Positions 1 through 9,087 of a DNA stretch of 38,619 nt are shown here, piece by piece. Numbering within the stretch: position 1 is the stretch's first letter; each line of letters begins with the position of its first letter. This DNA comes from a bacterium. Lineage in GTDB: Bacteria > Patescibacteria > JAEDAM01 > Absconditabacterales > Absconditicoccaceae. The notes below the pieces were generated by a model. The model did no database searches. It was not told where the DNA came from and saw nothing but the letters and a program-made list of their open reading frames with translations. Position numbers and translations under genes: made by a program. Location of the stretch: assembly GCA_017442645.1 (NCBI GenBank), contig JAFRZH010000011.1:1-38619 (forward strand), given 5' to 3'.

Positions 1-1
1 C

Positions 2-1087
2 GAAAAGAGATTAGTAAAAAAAGAACCAGATGCCTCAATAATTAAAGAATGATTGGAACTTTATGCCAATTGAGTCATTAATAGCAGATCAGATTTATTA
101 AAATTTTTTAATGATAAACATTTGAAATCAAATTTTCACAATTCAGGAGATAAGGAATTATGTTCTACTTTTGTAGATAGATTATTAACCATTGAAAAAC
201 TATATTTTTATGCAGGATATATATTCTATCCGAGCGAACCTTATGAAATATTGGAACCAATTGAATGAGCATATGAACCTTTAATTAATCTTTCAACTAT
301 GTGAAAGATATTAGATAGACTAAAATTCAAATGAATTAAAAAGCTCAAATCGTGATCCGAAAAATCAGAACTATATCCTTTGAGATGATTAATTCGTTGC
401 CCTTATTGTCATTTTCATATGACATGACGATGATCTACAGGTAAAATGAAAAAAATATATCACTATTATTGATGTAACAGAACTGATTGTAAATGAAAAG
501 AAAATATTCCTATTGATAAAATGCATGAAGATTATGAAAAGCTATTAGAACATACCACTCCTAAGGCAGAAGTTTTGAAATTGGCTGAAACATATCTTAC
601 AATTAAAATTAAAGATAAAAATCTATCAATAAACAAGATGGAACAATGATATAGATCTAGAATCCGCCAAATTGATGCAGAAATACAATCAATAGAGAAC
701 AAGATAGAAAAATTATCAAAACCTGAGTTAATATCCAAGTTGGAATGACAATGGTCACTTTTAGAAGAAGAAAAAGAAATATTAAACAAAAAGATAGTTG
801 ATTGAAGAATAATTGAAGAAGATTTTAATAAAATCTTTGAAAAGGTAAAGAATATTCTATTAGATCCTTTATCTGTACGAAGATATGGACCATTAAAATT
901 AAAACAATTACAAGTGAGAGTTTTATATTGAGATGAAATTTTCTATAAAAAAAATGAAGGCTTTCAAACCCTCACTTCTACCAATGGAGACGTACTATTT
1001 CGCTCTATTTTCGAATCATTTTCTTCAAGTGGAGCGAGTGACGGGACTCGAACCCGCAACAGTCTGCTTGGAAGGCAGATACTCTAG
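2..1087 (+). CDS. Large serine recombinase, C-terminal part (5' end outside window)
   Basis: The frame is open from the window edge to TAG at 1085-1087 if TGA is read as Gly. The visible part holds the end of a recombinase domain, a zinc-ribbon motif (CPYCHFHMTGRG, then YGCNRTDCKGK, about residues 130-165), a long charged coiled coil (about 185-290) and a short tail NEGFQTLTSTNGDV. This order is typical of large serine recombinases that integrate and excise mobile DNA; the catalytic N-terminal domain is not in the window. The frame has no stop before the antisense tRNA-Gly, so the last ~18 residues (GASDGTRTRNSLLGRQIL) are translated tRNA sequence. About 15 of its glycines are TGA, far more than in neighbouring housekeeping genes, which suggests transfer. 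Family call is firm; substrate element is unknown. Confidence 0.82.
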
Positions 1088-1106
1088 CCAATTGAGTTAC
1101 ACTCGC
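1030..1106 (-). tRNA. tRNA-Gly (anticodon UCC), CCA encoded
   Basis: On the minus strand from 1106 a full cloverleaf can be drawn: acceptor GCGAGTG/CACTCGC, D arm ACTC/GAGT, anticodon stem TCTGC/GCAGA with loop CTTCCAA (anticodon TCC), and T arm GCGGG-TTCGAGT-CCCGT. The discriminator is T and CCA follows directly at 1032-1030. It reads GGA (and perhaps GGG). It is not the tRNA-Gly(UCA) that code 25 needs for UGA. The recombinase gene overlaps it antisense, so it is the likely integration site. Confidence 0.95.
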
Positions 1107-1122
1107 ATTCATTTCTTTTTCT

Positions 1123-1150
1123 CTTATAGGGTTTTACCATTTAATTTCAA
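1123..1150 (-). promoter_or_regulatory. Promoter of tRNA-Gly
   Basis: On the minus strand, TTGAAA (1150-1145), 16 bp, then TATAAG (1128-1123) lies about 16 bp upstream of the tRNA 5' end. Position and spacing fit a sigma-70-type promoter. Confidence 0.5.
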
Positions 1151-1206
1151 GAGATTTTTTATAGAATGTTAGATAAAGTTTTACCTACCTATAATTTCAT
1201 TCCCGT

Positions 1207-1233
1207 AAGAGGTTGAAAAAGACCTCTTTTTTT
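1207..1233 (+). terminator. Rho-independent terminator-like hairpin
   Basis: AAGAGGT and ACCTCTT pair around an 8-nt loop and are followed by a run of T. It lies between the tRNA promoter and the next + gene, so it could end read-through from the recombinase side. Confidence 0.55.
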
Positions 1234-1287
1234 CTATAATTGTTAAAAATGATAATATTCAATATTTTTTAATCTTTTTCTTTCATA

Positions 1288-1722
1288 ATGTTACAAAAAA
1301 TGAATTTCTCAAAATCTGAGTTTAAAAAACTTGTTATGATGTGTTATTGGTGAGAATTGATGAGAAATTCTTATCTTTTACATACAGATAAAGAATACGA
1401 TCAAGAATGTGATGATATTTTAGATTATCTTTGTGAATTTGCAGAAGAAAATGGGATGAAAGATTATCTTTTAGAAAAATGATGAAAACCAGAGCGGTGT
1501 AATCAATTAGATTTTTTATGTCAACCTTGTGTAGAAGATTATAATGAATTCATCATTATTGATTATTTATCCTATAAAATAGCTTTACAAGAATTTTCAG
1601 ATAAATATTCAAGATTTCCAGAATCACATGAAGATTATAATTTAGTTGATGATATACAAAATACACGAATAGATAAAATTCAAGAACAGTGAATCGATAA
1701 TATCCATCTGCAGATATTATAA
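1288..1722 (+). CDS. Hypothetical acidic protein, 144 aa
   Basis: Starts at ATG 1288 and stops at TAA 1720-1722, with four in-frame TGA read as Gly. The product is acidic and soluble, begins MLQKMNFSKSEFKKLVMM and carries several cysteines, including C-x5-C-x2-C in RCNQLDFLCQPC. No signal peptide or membrane segment is visible and I do not recognise a family. It stands alone, 71 bp before rlmN on the same strand. The cysteines could bind a metal, but that is a guess. Confidence 0.6.
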
Positions 1723-1793
1723 ATTAATCAGATTCTGTTTATATTGCAAAATATTTTTTCTATAAGAATCATTTATTTCTCACTTCTCTACTC

Positions 1794-2888
1794 ATGACTT
1801 CTTCCCTCTTCGATAAAGAACAAATCGAACCACGACTTAAAGAACACAAAATTCCGAATTTCAGATTGAAACAGATTTTTCATGAACTTTTCAAAAATCA
1901 GAATATCGAATGGGACGAGATGACCACACTTTCCAAAGAATTAAGATCAGATTTATCTTCTTCTTTTTCTCCTTTAGCACTGGAGATTGAGACTACAGTT
2001 GAATCAGATGAAACGACGAAATTTGGATTCAAAACGGAAGATGGACATCTGATCGAAAGTGTGATTATGTATCATTGGCAAGATGAAAAATATCAAAAAG
2101 GAGAAAATAGAAAACTGAACCGTATCACGATTTGTGTTTCTTCTCAAGTGGGTTGTCCTGTAAATTGTCTTTTTTGTGTAACGGGAAAGCTTGGTTTTAC
2201 CAGAAATCTTACTTGGCAAGAGATTCTTTCTCAAGTTATCTATGCGAATGCGTATCTCAAAAAGAAATTTGGGAAAAGAGAAGATGGGACTTTACGAGGA
2301 GTAAGAAATGTTGTTTTTATGGGAATGGGAGAACCACTTTTGAATTATGAAAATGTGAAGAAATCTTGTGAAATGCTCCTTAGTCAAGAATATTTTTCTC
2401 TTGGTCGTAGGCATGTTACGATCTCTACTTCCTGAATTATCCCAGGGATCGAGAATCTTATCAAAGATCAAATGGAAGTGAAATTAGCGGTCAGTCTTCA
2501 TGCTCCTAATCAGGCTTTGAGAGAGAAAATTATGCCAATTGCGAAAGTTTATCCTCTAGACAAGCTCATGAAAACGATTGATGCCTATGTGAAAGCTACG
2601 GACAACAGGATCTTTTACGAATATATCATGATTAAAAATATCACGGATACTCCCGAAATAGCAAAAGAGCTCGTCACCTTGCTTCAAGGAAGACTTGCTC
2701 ATGTGAATCTTATCCCTTACAACGAAAATCCTGCTATTGATTTGAAAGAATCCGATTCTTCAAGGATTGCGAAATTTAAAAAGATTCTCGAAGATGGAGG
2801 AATTACGGTTACGAGCCGTGCTTCCATGGGAAGAGAATCCAAAGGAGCTTGTGGACAACTTGGATATGAAAAAATAAAAAAGAGTTAA
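1794..2888 (+). CDS. rlmN: 23S rRNA (adenine2503-C2)-methyltransferase RlmN
   Basis: Radical-SAM enzyme that methylates C2 of A2503 in 23S rRNA and A37 of some tRNAs. The protein is 364 aa, normal for the family. The cluster motif GCPVNCLFC (C121, C125, C128) binds the 4Fe-4S centre. C114 in TICVSSQVGC and C353 in KGACGQL match the two mechanistic cysteines of RlmN. GMGEPLLNY is the SAM-binding GxGEP motif. One in-frame TGA at 2433-2435 (STSGIIPG) must be Gly; under the standard code the gene would be split in two. aroH follows after 36 bp, so the two may be co-transcribed. Confidence 0.95.
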
Positions 2889-2896
2889 AAGTCTGA
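2887..2896 (+). repeat. AAAAGTCTGA over-represented 10-mer (first of 13 exact copies)
   Basis: Exact + strand copies start at 2887, 6219, 6957, 20397, 21397, 23783, 24365, 25278, 26592, 28092 and 28709. Exact minus-strand copies (TCAGACTTTT on +) start at 6654 and 23395. A nine-base match lies at 10594-10602 (minus). Copies are both intergenic and inside genes of either direction. 23783, 24365 and 28709 sit in paralogous protein repeats encoding TSDF, so they are not independent. The function is unknown; Chi-like or DNA-uptake-like roles are possible. Confidence 0.7.
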
Positions 2897-2924
2897 TTTT
2901 TATTTTCTTTTTTTCTAAAAAACG

Positions 2925-3299
2925 ATGAAAAGACTCTACGCTATCAGAGGAGCAATTACTGCTGAAAATACTCCCGAATCGATTAGCGAAAATACCATCG
3001 CAATGGGGAGTAAACTTTTTGAGGAGAATAAAATTAAACCAGAAGACCTTGTTTCGATTCAATTTTCGTTAACGAAAGACCTTGATACAATGAATCCTTG
3101 TACTGCTCTTCGTAAAGGATATCAAGGAATCGATATTTCCCAAGTTCCGCTTTTCTGCACTCAAGAAGCATTTATTCAAGGAGGATTAGAAAAAACGATT
3201 CGTATTTTGGTTTTCGTTTATTTGGAAGAAGGAACTCAAGTTCAGCATATTTATCTCGGTGGAGCGAGTAAACTTCGTCCCGATTTGAAAAAGAAATAA
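2925..3299 (+). CDS. aroH: Chorismate mutase, AroH type
   Basis: Converts chorismate to prephenate, the branch point to Phe and Tyr. The 124-aa protein aligns by eye along its whole length with Bacillus AroH (trimeric pseudo-alpha/beta barrel). AIRGAIT gives the active-site Arg (R8), CTQEAF the Cys and Glu, KTIRIL the second Arg, and HIYLGGASKLRPDL the Tyr and C-terminal signature. There are no in-frame TGA codons. It lies 36 bp after rlmN. No other shikimate gene is in the window, so the source of chorismate is not evident in an organism type known for reduced biosynthesis. Confidence 0.9.
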   Translation: MKRLYAIRGAITAENTPESISENTIAMGSKLFEENKIKPEDLVSIQFSLTKDLDTMNPCTALRKGYQGIDISQVPLFCTQEAFIQGGLEKTIRILVFVYLEEGTQVQHIYLGGASKLRPDLKKK

Positions 3300-3419
3300 G
3301 CCTTTTATTTTCCCCCATATAACCATGAAAATCTTAGTTCTTCTTTGTATTAATTCTTCAGATGCTTAGAGAATATAGAAAAAAAGAACTAACCTCTTTT
3401 TATATTTTTCTTGATATCT

Positions 3420-3953
3420 ATGGATGAGTTGCTTTGTTGGCTTTTTAATGATTTTTTTGATTCGTTCATTTCTTCTATCCCCCCTATCGTAAAAAGAATT
3501 GTATTTATTCTTTGTTTACGGACTCCTTTTGTATTCCACCTTATCGGGATAGAGGATGAGTTTTTGTGTTCTATAATTCTTGGAACTCTTTTTATTTTCT
3601 CCTTCCTATCCTCCCCTTCTATAAAAGAAGATAATGAGGAAGATCAGAGAAAATTGAAAAAAAACGAAGATGATTTACCTATTCATGATATTTCACAACC
3701 TTCTAATATCGATCATAAGGATAGATGGAAAGATATTCTGATAGGGGTTCTATTATTTTTCTGTTTAATGTCTACTCTTTCAGTTAATTTTTTCATTTGT
3801 GGATGTTCTGGAATTATTGGAACTATCCTTATTTTCTTTTTCAAAAGAGACTCAACATACATCAAAGAAAATGGAACACTCGCAACGGTAATTCTTGGGA
3901 TTCTCCTCATTTTGATGACAGGGGTTCTAGTAATTATGAAATTAATTTCTTAA
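3420..3953 (+). CDS. Hypothetical membrane protein, 177 aa
   Basis: I chose ATG 3420; an in-frame TTG at 3411 would add three residues. The product has about four hydrophobic segments: residues ~20-40 and ~45-65, then after an acidic cytosolic-type loop (EDNEEDQRKLKKNEDD) ~105-135 and ~150-175. No catalytic motif is seen and I do not recognise the family. It contains no TGA and uses codons like the housekeeping genes around it. A promoter directed at the next gene lies just downstream. Confidence 0.65.
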   Translation: MDELLCWLFNDFFDSFISSIPPIVKRIVFILCLRTPFVFHLIGIEDEFLCSIILGTLFIFSFLSSPSIKEDNEEDQRKLKKNEDDLPIHDISQPSNIDHKDRWKDILIGVLLFFCLMSTLSVNFFICGCSGIIGTILIFFFKRDSTYIKENGTLATVILGILLILMTGVLVIMKLIS

Positions 3954-3978
3954 GGATAAAGATACTATCGATAATAAC

Positions 3979-4006
3979 TTGCAATTCTAAAAAAAAGCGT
4001 TATAAT
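3979..4006 (+). promoter_or_regulatory. Sigma-70-type promoter of the fic gene
   Basis: TTGCAA (3979-3984), 16 bp, TATAAT (4001-4006). Transcription would start near 4013, leaving a ~60-nt leader that contains the inverted repeat at 4011-4045. Confidence 0.6.
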
Positions 4007-4010
4007 TTAA

Positions 4011-4045
4011 ACGTGAAAAAAAATTAAAAATCAGATTTTTCACGT
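4011..4045 (+). promoter_or_regulatory. 10-bp perfect inverted repeat in the fic leader
   Basis: ACGTGAAAAA (4011-4020) and TTTTTCACGT (4036-4045) are exact inverted repeats around a 15-nt loop, placed at the predicted transcription start. It could be an operator for autoregulation or a leader hairpin. It has no T-run after it, so it is not a normal terminator. Confidence 0.45.
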
Positions 4046-4071
4046 CCTGTTATTTATTAAAAAAATGAGAT

Positions 4072-4956
4072 ATGATAGTTAATAACGATCTTGATACGAG
4101 AATTGAACATTTATTTTCTCTTTATAAAACTTTAGAAAAAAAACATCAATCTGCCCTTCACGAGCTGAATATTTCTGAAGTTCCTGAAATGGTATATAAT
4201 TCAAATGCTATTGAAAACTCCACTCTTACCTTAGAGGAAACGGAAAGTATCATTTTCTTTGATAAGATCAAGAAAGATCATGATGTTCGTGAAATTTACG
4301 AGACAAAAAATTTAGTAAAAGTTATAGAAATCCTCCAAAATAATCCTCATGAAAAATTCACTGCTGAACTCATTTTAGAATTACATAAAATCTTATTAAG
4401 CGGAATCGATGATCATTTGGCATGACGTTTTAGAAGTGGAGATGAATGGGTGCGTGTTGGTTCTCATATTTGAGCGAATCCAGATTTTGTAAACGGACTT
4501 GTCTATGATTTAGTGAGGAAATATCACGATGACAAAAAAACTTATTTTTTGGACAAAATAGCTCATTTTCATGCAGAATTTGAGATTATTCATCCTTTTT
4601 GAGATGGAAATGGAAGAATTGGAAGAGTCTTAATCAATAAACAATTGATGGATTTAGGATATCCTCCCATCATCATTCCAAACAAAAACAAAGAGAAAGA
4701 TTATTACCCTCTCTTTGATCTCTATCTGAAAAAAAATGATTATAATTGATTTAGTAAATTCTTCGGCTTACTCTTATTAGAATCATTAAATAAAAGAATT
4801 CTGACCTTAACTGCAAAGAGAATCATTACTTTGAATGAATGGGCTAAGAATAACGGAAAAAATGTTAATGCTTATCTCAACAAGGCAAAAAGACAGACAA
4901 TCCCTGCATTTAGAAAAGGTGGGAAATGGATGGTTGCAGAGGAATTTGAAGGGTAA
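4072..4956 (+). CDS. Fic-domain protein AMPylase (class II)
   Basis: Fic enzymes transfer AMP or another nucleotide group from NTP to a protein hydroxyl. The core motif HPFGDGNGRIGR (about residues 174-185) has the catalytic His and anion-binding loop; its first Gly is TGA. Near the N-terminus SNAIEN (44-49) fits the inhibitory helix (S/T)xxxE(G/N), which makes this a self-inhibited class II Fic. The C-terminal ~60 residues look like a small DNA-binding or winged-helix tail. Length 294 aa is typical. It has its own promoter, and no separate antitoxin is visible because the inhibitory helix is built in. About 4 of 16 glycines are TGA. The target protein is unknown. Confidence 0.9.
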
Positions 4957-5098
4957 AAGAAGAAAAATAATAATTGTGTATCAGATCTATTTAAACACAG
5001 CTTAATAAAACACCTTGAGAAAAATAAAAATTTTACTATACCACTAATAGATTACGATCATCAAATCTCTAAGTCTTTAATTCTCAAAAAATAATACC

Positions 5099-5641
5099 AT
5101 GCCTACATTCGAACAGACAGAAAAATTAGTGAAAGAAAGGATTACCTGATTCAGAAAATGAACAGATGATGTTCCTAATTACACACATTCTTTCCATGTT
5201 AGAGATTTACTGAGATCTTATGGATTTAATGAGACCATTCAAATGGCAGGATTACTTCATGATATCATTGAAGATGGAGATACGAGTTTAGAAGAATTAA
5301 GTGAGATGGGATATTCTCAAGAAGTTTTAACGTTAGTTGATTTAGCTACCCACAATAAAGAAACAGAGGATAAATTTCAGAGACGAAAAGATATGATGGA
5401 GAGATTGGAAGAAGCTAATAACAAAGATGCTCGAGCGGTAAAATTAGCTGACATCACTGATAATGTGAGTCAATGTCATTTAATGCCTAATATCGAAAAG
5501 AAAAAAAGATTCTTATACGAAAAATGTCCTTATTTCGTGAGACAAGGAAATAAACGATTTTGAGGATCAGATTTTTATCAAGAATTTTTAGAGAGATATC
5601 TCAAACAGATGTTTAGACTATTAGAATGGGAAAATTATTAA
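5099..5641 (+). CDS. HD-domain phosphohydrolase, SpoT/MESH1-like
   Basis: 180 aa. Metal-binding pattern: YTHSFHVRDLL, then GLLHDIIEDGDTS (H54, D55, E58, D59) and KLADITDNVS. The HDxxED motif is the hallmark of the (p)ppGpp hydrolase domain of RelA/SpoT and of MESH1, so hydrolysis of ppGpp or a related nucleotide is likely. No synthetase or TGS domain is present. The third motif differs from the usual RLHNM, so substrate is uncertain. Three TGA codons are Gly, including RFGGSDF near the C-terminus. It is followed by a terminator shared with the converging Nudix gene. Confidence 0.82.
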
Positions 5642-5686
5642 ATTATTTCCTAAAAGACAAAATTAATCTTAATGGATAAAAAAATG

Positions 5687-5709
5687 AACACGGTTCTCCG
5701 TGTTTTTTT
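5687..5709 (+). terminator. Terminator after the HD gene
   Basis: AACACGG-TTCT-CCGTGTT followed by TTTTT. The stem is 7 bp with a tight loop. It sits between converging genes. Confidence 0.85.
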
Positions 5710-5732
5710 ATTAAACAACTTCCCCAACTCCC

Positions 5733-6197
5733 CTATATTCCCAACGAACGAAGATCTTTAACTCTCTCTTGAATCTTTGGATGCAAGGTAGGATCGTCCA
5801 TTGAAAAGAAATGAAGATCAGAATGTTGCGTATCATAAATTGCAAATTGTTCCAATTCTGAAGGATCTAAAGGATACACATAAGTAATAGAAATATTTTG
5901 AAGCGTTACTCCTTCATAAATCGATTCATCAAAAAAATCATCGTAGTTTTTCAGAAAAATCAAACGATTCTCATTGATCTGAAAATTCAGTTCAGATTTC
6001 ATTTTTCTTTTTACTGCTTCAAGAATCGTTTCGCCTTTTTCAATCCTTCCTCCTGGAAGATAATACACTCATTCCAACGGCTTATTATTTCTCAATCCTA
6101 AAAGAATTTCCTTTCCCTCTTTTACAAAAATCACATCAACCGTCGTAATAATAGAATTTTCCATAATGGTTTGGAAGGTTTGATTGTCTAAGAACAT
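5733..6197 (-). CDS. Nudix hydrolase, GDP-mannose mannosyl hydrolase-like
   Basis: 154 aa, reading from ATG 6197 through one TGA (PLEGVYYLPGG) to TAG. The opening MFLDNQTFQTIMENS and the LLGLRNNKPLEG-VYYLPGGR stretch resemble E. coli GDP-mannose mannosyl hydrolase. As in that enzyme, the Nudix box is non-canonical: GGRIEKGETILEAVKRKM lacks the usual REUxEE glutamates. The QHSDLHFF region matches the family's C-terminal QH motif. The reaction would be hydrolysis of GDP-hexose to GDP and sugar. Substrate is inferred from resemblance only. truB lies upstream on the same strand with a 45-bp gap. Confidence 0.8.
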
Positions 6198-6242
6198 CGC
6201 TAATCACAAAAAAAGATAAAAAGTCTGAAAGCCCCTTTCGTA

Positions 6243-6944
6243 CTACTTAAAATCAATAATGGTGTATTTAATTTCGAGAGGTTCTCCCTCTTTCGGATAA
6301 AAATACCCTTTTTGATCGAGATTCAAGTTTTCAAGAGAATAGTCTCCGATTTTAATTCTTCTCAGTTCCGTGAGGATTCCTCCCATTTCCAATTGTTCTC
6401 CCAATCGGTGTCCAATTGACCTAATATATGCTCAAGATCCGACTTCAAGTCTTAATTTTACACAAGGGAATTGATATTCAAGAATGTCAATTTTTTTCGT
6501 TTTCATAAGTTTGGTTTCATGGATTTCTTTCCCTTTTCTCGCAAGTTCATACAACCTTTTCCCGTTTTTTTTCTTTGCACTAAAATCAGGAAGAGGCAAT
6601 TCCTTCTCGGGAATCAAGGTTTCCAACGTTTTCTGAATTTCTTCCAAAGAGAGTCAGACTTTTAACTCTTCTTTTTTTAATTCTTCGTAATATTCCCAAT
6701 AATCCGCATCCCAAGTATCGCTTTTTTTGGAGAAATCAATCGTTGTTTCGTAGATTTTATCCAATCCAATCAAAGAATTCAGTTTTTTCGTATCTTTTCC
6801 CGTAGCGATCAACATCAATCCCGTTGCCATCGGATCGAGAGTCCCACTATGTCCGATCTTCTTTTCTCAAAGTTCCCTCCTCAAAGCACGAACGATTGTA
6901 AAACTGCTAAGTCCCTGAGGTTTGTCCACTACTAATAACATCAT
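6243..6944 (-). CDS. truB: tRNA pseudouridine(55) synthase TruB
   Basis: Isomerises U55 in the T loop of tRNAs. The catalytic motif IGHSGTLDPMATG holds the nucleophilic Asp. LVVDKPQGLSSF near the start and AYIRSIGHRLG in the second half are also family motifs. 233 aa, somewhat short because the PUA domain is minimal, as in many CPR proteins. Two ATGs lie at 6944 and 6941; the upstream one is given. Three TGA codons (ELGEKK, VGLSLEE, GSGAYI) are Gly. Copies of AAAAGTCTGA lie just upstream of the start, just downstream of the gene and inside it (6654). Confidence 0.93.
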
Positions 6945-7071
6945 TGCAAAAAGAATAAAAGTCTGATTGTTTGTATGGATTTTTCTTTTTTCTTCAAGGG
7001 AGGAAATAGAAAAGATATCAAATCATAAAAAAACGAGTAGGGATTCCCTATTCTTCCAAATTTAACAAAAA

Positions 7072-7163
7072 CACCACAAATTCTGGAAGTAAAACACCAC
7101 AAATCTTGGAAGTAAAACACCACAAATCTTGGAAGTAAAACACCACAAATCTTGGAAGTAAAA
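7072..7163. repeat. Tandem repeat, four copies of a 23-bp unit
   Basis: Units start at 7072, 7095, 7118 and 7141, each opening CACCACAAAT and closing GGAAGTAAAA. Copies 2-4 are identical and copy 1 differs by a small change (TTCTGG for CTTGG). There are no spacers, so it is not CRISPR. It lies in the 624-bp gap between truB and hsdM, at the left edge of the accessory island. A further repeat fragment, GTTGAGCAAAGCGAAACATC, lies at about 7228. Confidence 0.85.
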
Positions 7164-7303
7164 AAAATAAAAATACAGATATAGACTATTATTTCTATAT
7201 TTTTCATCACTGTGTAATTTTCGTCATGTTGAGCAAAGCGAAACATCTTAGAATTCTTTATTTTATTCATGAGGACAAATCAAAAATCATTATCTATCAT
7301 AAA

Positions 7304-7465
7304 CAGGCTGAGGCAAGCCGTCAGCCCTACAAATCGAACGATAAAAAATAATCATAACCAATATGTAGGGAAAGGGCTTGCCCTTCCCTTTTTAAATCAA
7401 TCAAACAATATTATATAGAAAAGGACGAGGCAAGCCGTCGGCCCTACAAATCAAACAATAAAAAA
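7304..7465. repeat. Interspersed composite repeat, left copy
   Basis: Two direct copies of a GAGGCAAGCCGTCGGCCCTAC-like module flank an inverted module (TAGGG...GGGCTTGCCCTTCCC, then TTTTTAAA). The same arrangement recurs at 18254-18419, and single modules lie at 16916-16970 and about 17463-17480. The copies bracket the restriction/toxin island. No ORF of its own is supported. Confidence 0.75.
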
Positions 7466-7568
7466 TTTTCGCCTTTATTCCTCTTGCAAAAAAGACCATA
7501 ATTGGTAAAAGTATAGGTATAATGTATCTTTTTTTAAAAAAACTTTTTATTTTTTATCATCTTATCTT

Positions 7569-9077
7569 ATGGTGATTCAATTTGAACAACAACTTTTCAA
7601 AGCTGCTGATAAACTCAGAAAAAATATTGATGCGGCTGAGTATAAAAATGTAGTTTTAGGTCTGATTTTTCTAAAATATATTTCAGACAATTTTTATGAT
7701 TTATATGAAAAACTCAAAAATAAGACTTTTTCTGAATACGATGATCCAGAAGATAGAGATGAATATGATGCAAAAAATGTCTTTTTCGTGCCAGAACAAG
7801 CTAGATGGAAAACTATTCAAGAACAAGCGAAATTACCAACAATTTGAGTTAAGTTGGACGAAGCTATGGATGCGATAGAAAAGGAAAATATTCAGCTAAA
7901 ATGAGTATTACCAAAAGTATTCTGAAGACCAAATCTTGATCCTGTGGCTCTATGATGATTGATTGACTTGATTTCAAATACTGCCTTATCTGAGCAATCA
8001 GAACAGACAAAAGACCTTTTTGGTAGAGTATACGAATATTTTCTTGGAGAGTTTGCAAATGCTGAATGAAAGAAATGATGACAATTCTATACTCCAAAAT
8101 GTATCGTAAAACTTATGGTTGAGATGATAGAGCCATACAAAGGACAGGTTTTTGATCCTGCATGTGGTAGTGGTTGAATGTTTGTAATGAGTGAAAAATT
8201 CGTGAAAGAGCATCAAGGAAACATTGAAGATATTACGATTTACTGACAAGAATCTAATCAGACGACATGGAAACTTGCAAAGATGAATCTTGCTATTCGT
8301 AATATTAACTCACAATTTGTACAATGGAATACTGAATGATCATTTCTCAAAGATGCACACCAAACTTTAAAAGCAGATTTTATCCTTGCTAATCCACCAT
8401 TTAATCAGTCAGACCGATGACAAGAATTATTAGTAGATGATGCAAGATGGAAATACTGAATTCCACCTGCATGAAATGCTAATTTTGGTTGGATGCAACA
8501 CATGTTATATCACTTAAAGCCAATGTGATGAGTGATGGCAACAGTTTTAGCAAATGGAAGTCTAAGTTCCAATACTTCATGAGAATGAGATATTAGGAGA
8601 AATATCATAGAAGCAGATTTGGTAGATTGTATCGTTGCTTTACCAAAGCAATTATTCTACAATACTTGAATCCCTGCTTGTGTACGATTTCTCCGTAGAT
8701 GAAGAAATCAGAGAAATGGAGAAACTCTTTTCATAGATGCTTCAGAATTATGATTTATGAAAGATAGAGTTCATAGAGAGTTATCAGATGAAGATATCCA
8801 AAAGGTAGCTTCAACTTATCATAATTGGAGAAAATGAGAGAATTATGAAGATATTTTGTGATACTGTAAATCAGCAAGTTTAGAGGAAATTCAGAAACAA
8901 GATTATGTTCTCACTCCTTGAAGATATGTTGGAATCAAAGAGGAGGAAGATGATGGAGTTCCATTTGAAGAAAAGATGAAAAATCTGACTTCTACTCTTT
9001 TTGAGCAAATGAATCAAGAGCAAGTTTTGAATAAAGAAATAAAAACTCAGTTATGAAAAATTGGATTTAGTTTGTAA
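7569..9077 (+). CDS. hsdM: Type I restriction-modification DNA methylase HsdM
   Basis: M subunit of a type I system; makes N6-methyladenine with HsdS and is part of the restriction complex. The 502-aa protein has an N-terminal HsdM helical domain ([30 protein letters not shown]), SAM-binding motif I DPACGSGGMF (about residues 194-203) and catalytic motif IV NPPF (about 275). By hand count roughly two thirds of its glycines are TGA, including one in motif I, and under the standard code it breaks into fragments. A TATAAT-like box lies at 7518-7523. The BRO-like gene follows after 10 bp. Confidence 0.95.
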
Positions 9078-9087
9078 AAAATTAAAA

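Noticed and set aside
933..1172. 79-codon + ORF across the tRNA
   Set aside because: It contains the typical artefact of translating an antisense tRNA and conflicts with the recombinase frame.
2004..2234. Antisense ORFs of 60-140 codons over rlmN, the VTC gene, the CotH gene and others
   Set aside because: They are shadows of well-supported genes, show no family motif and have unnatural composition.
4055..4074. Alternative upstream ATG (4065) for the fic gene
   Set aside because: It is out of frame with the Fic coding sequence.
7072..7163. CRISPR array
   Set aside because: Units are directly adjacent with no spacers, only four copies, and no cas genes are present.
6941..7270. 109-codon minus ORF covering the tandem repeat
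   Set aside because: It is mostly translated 23-bp repeat units with no start context or homology.
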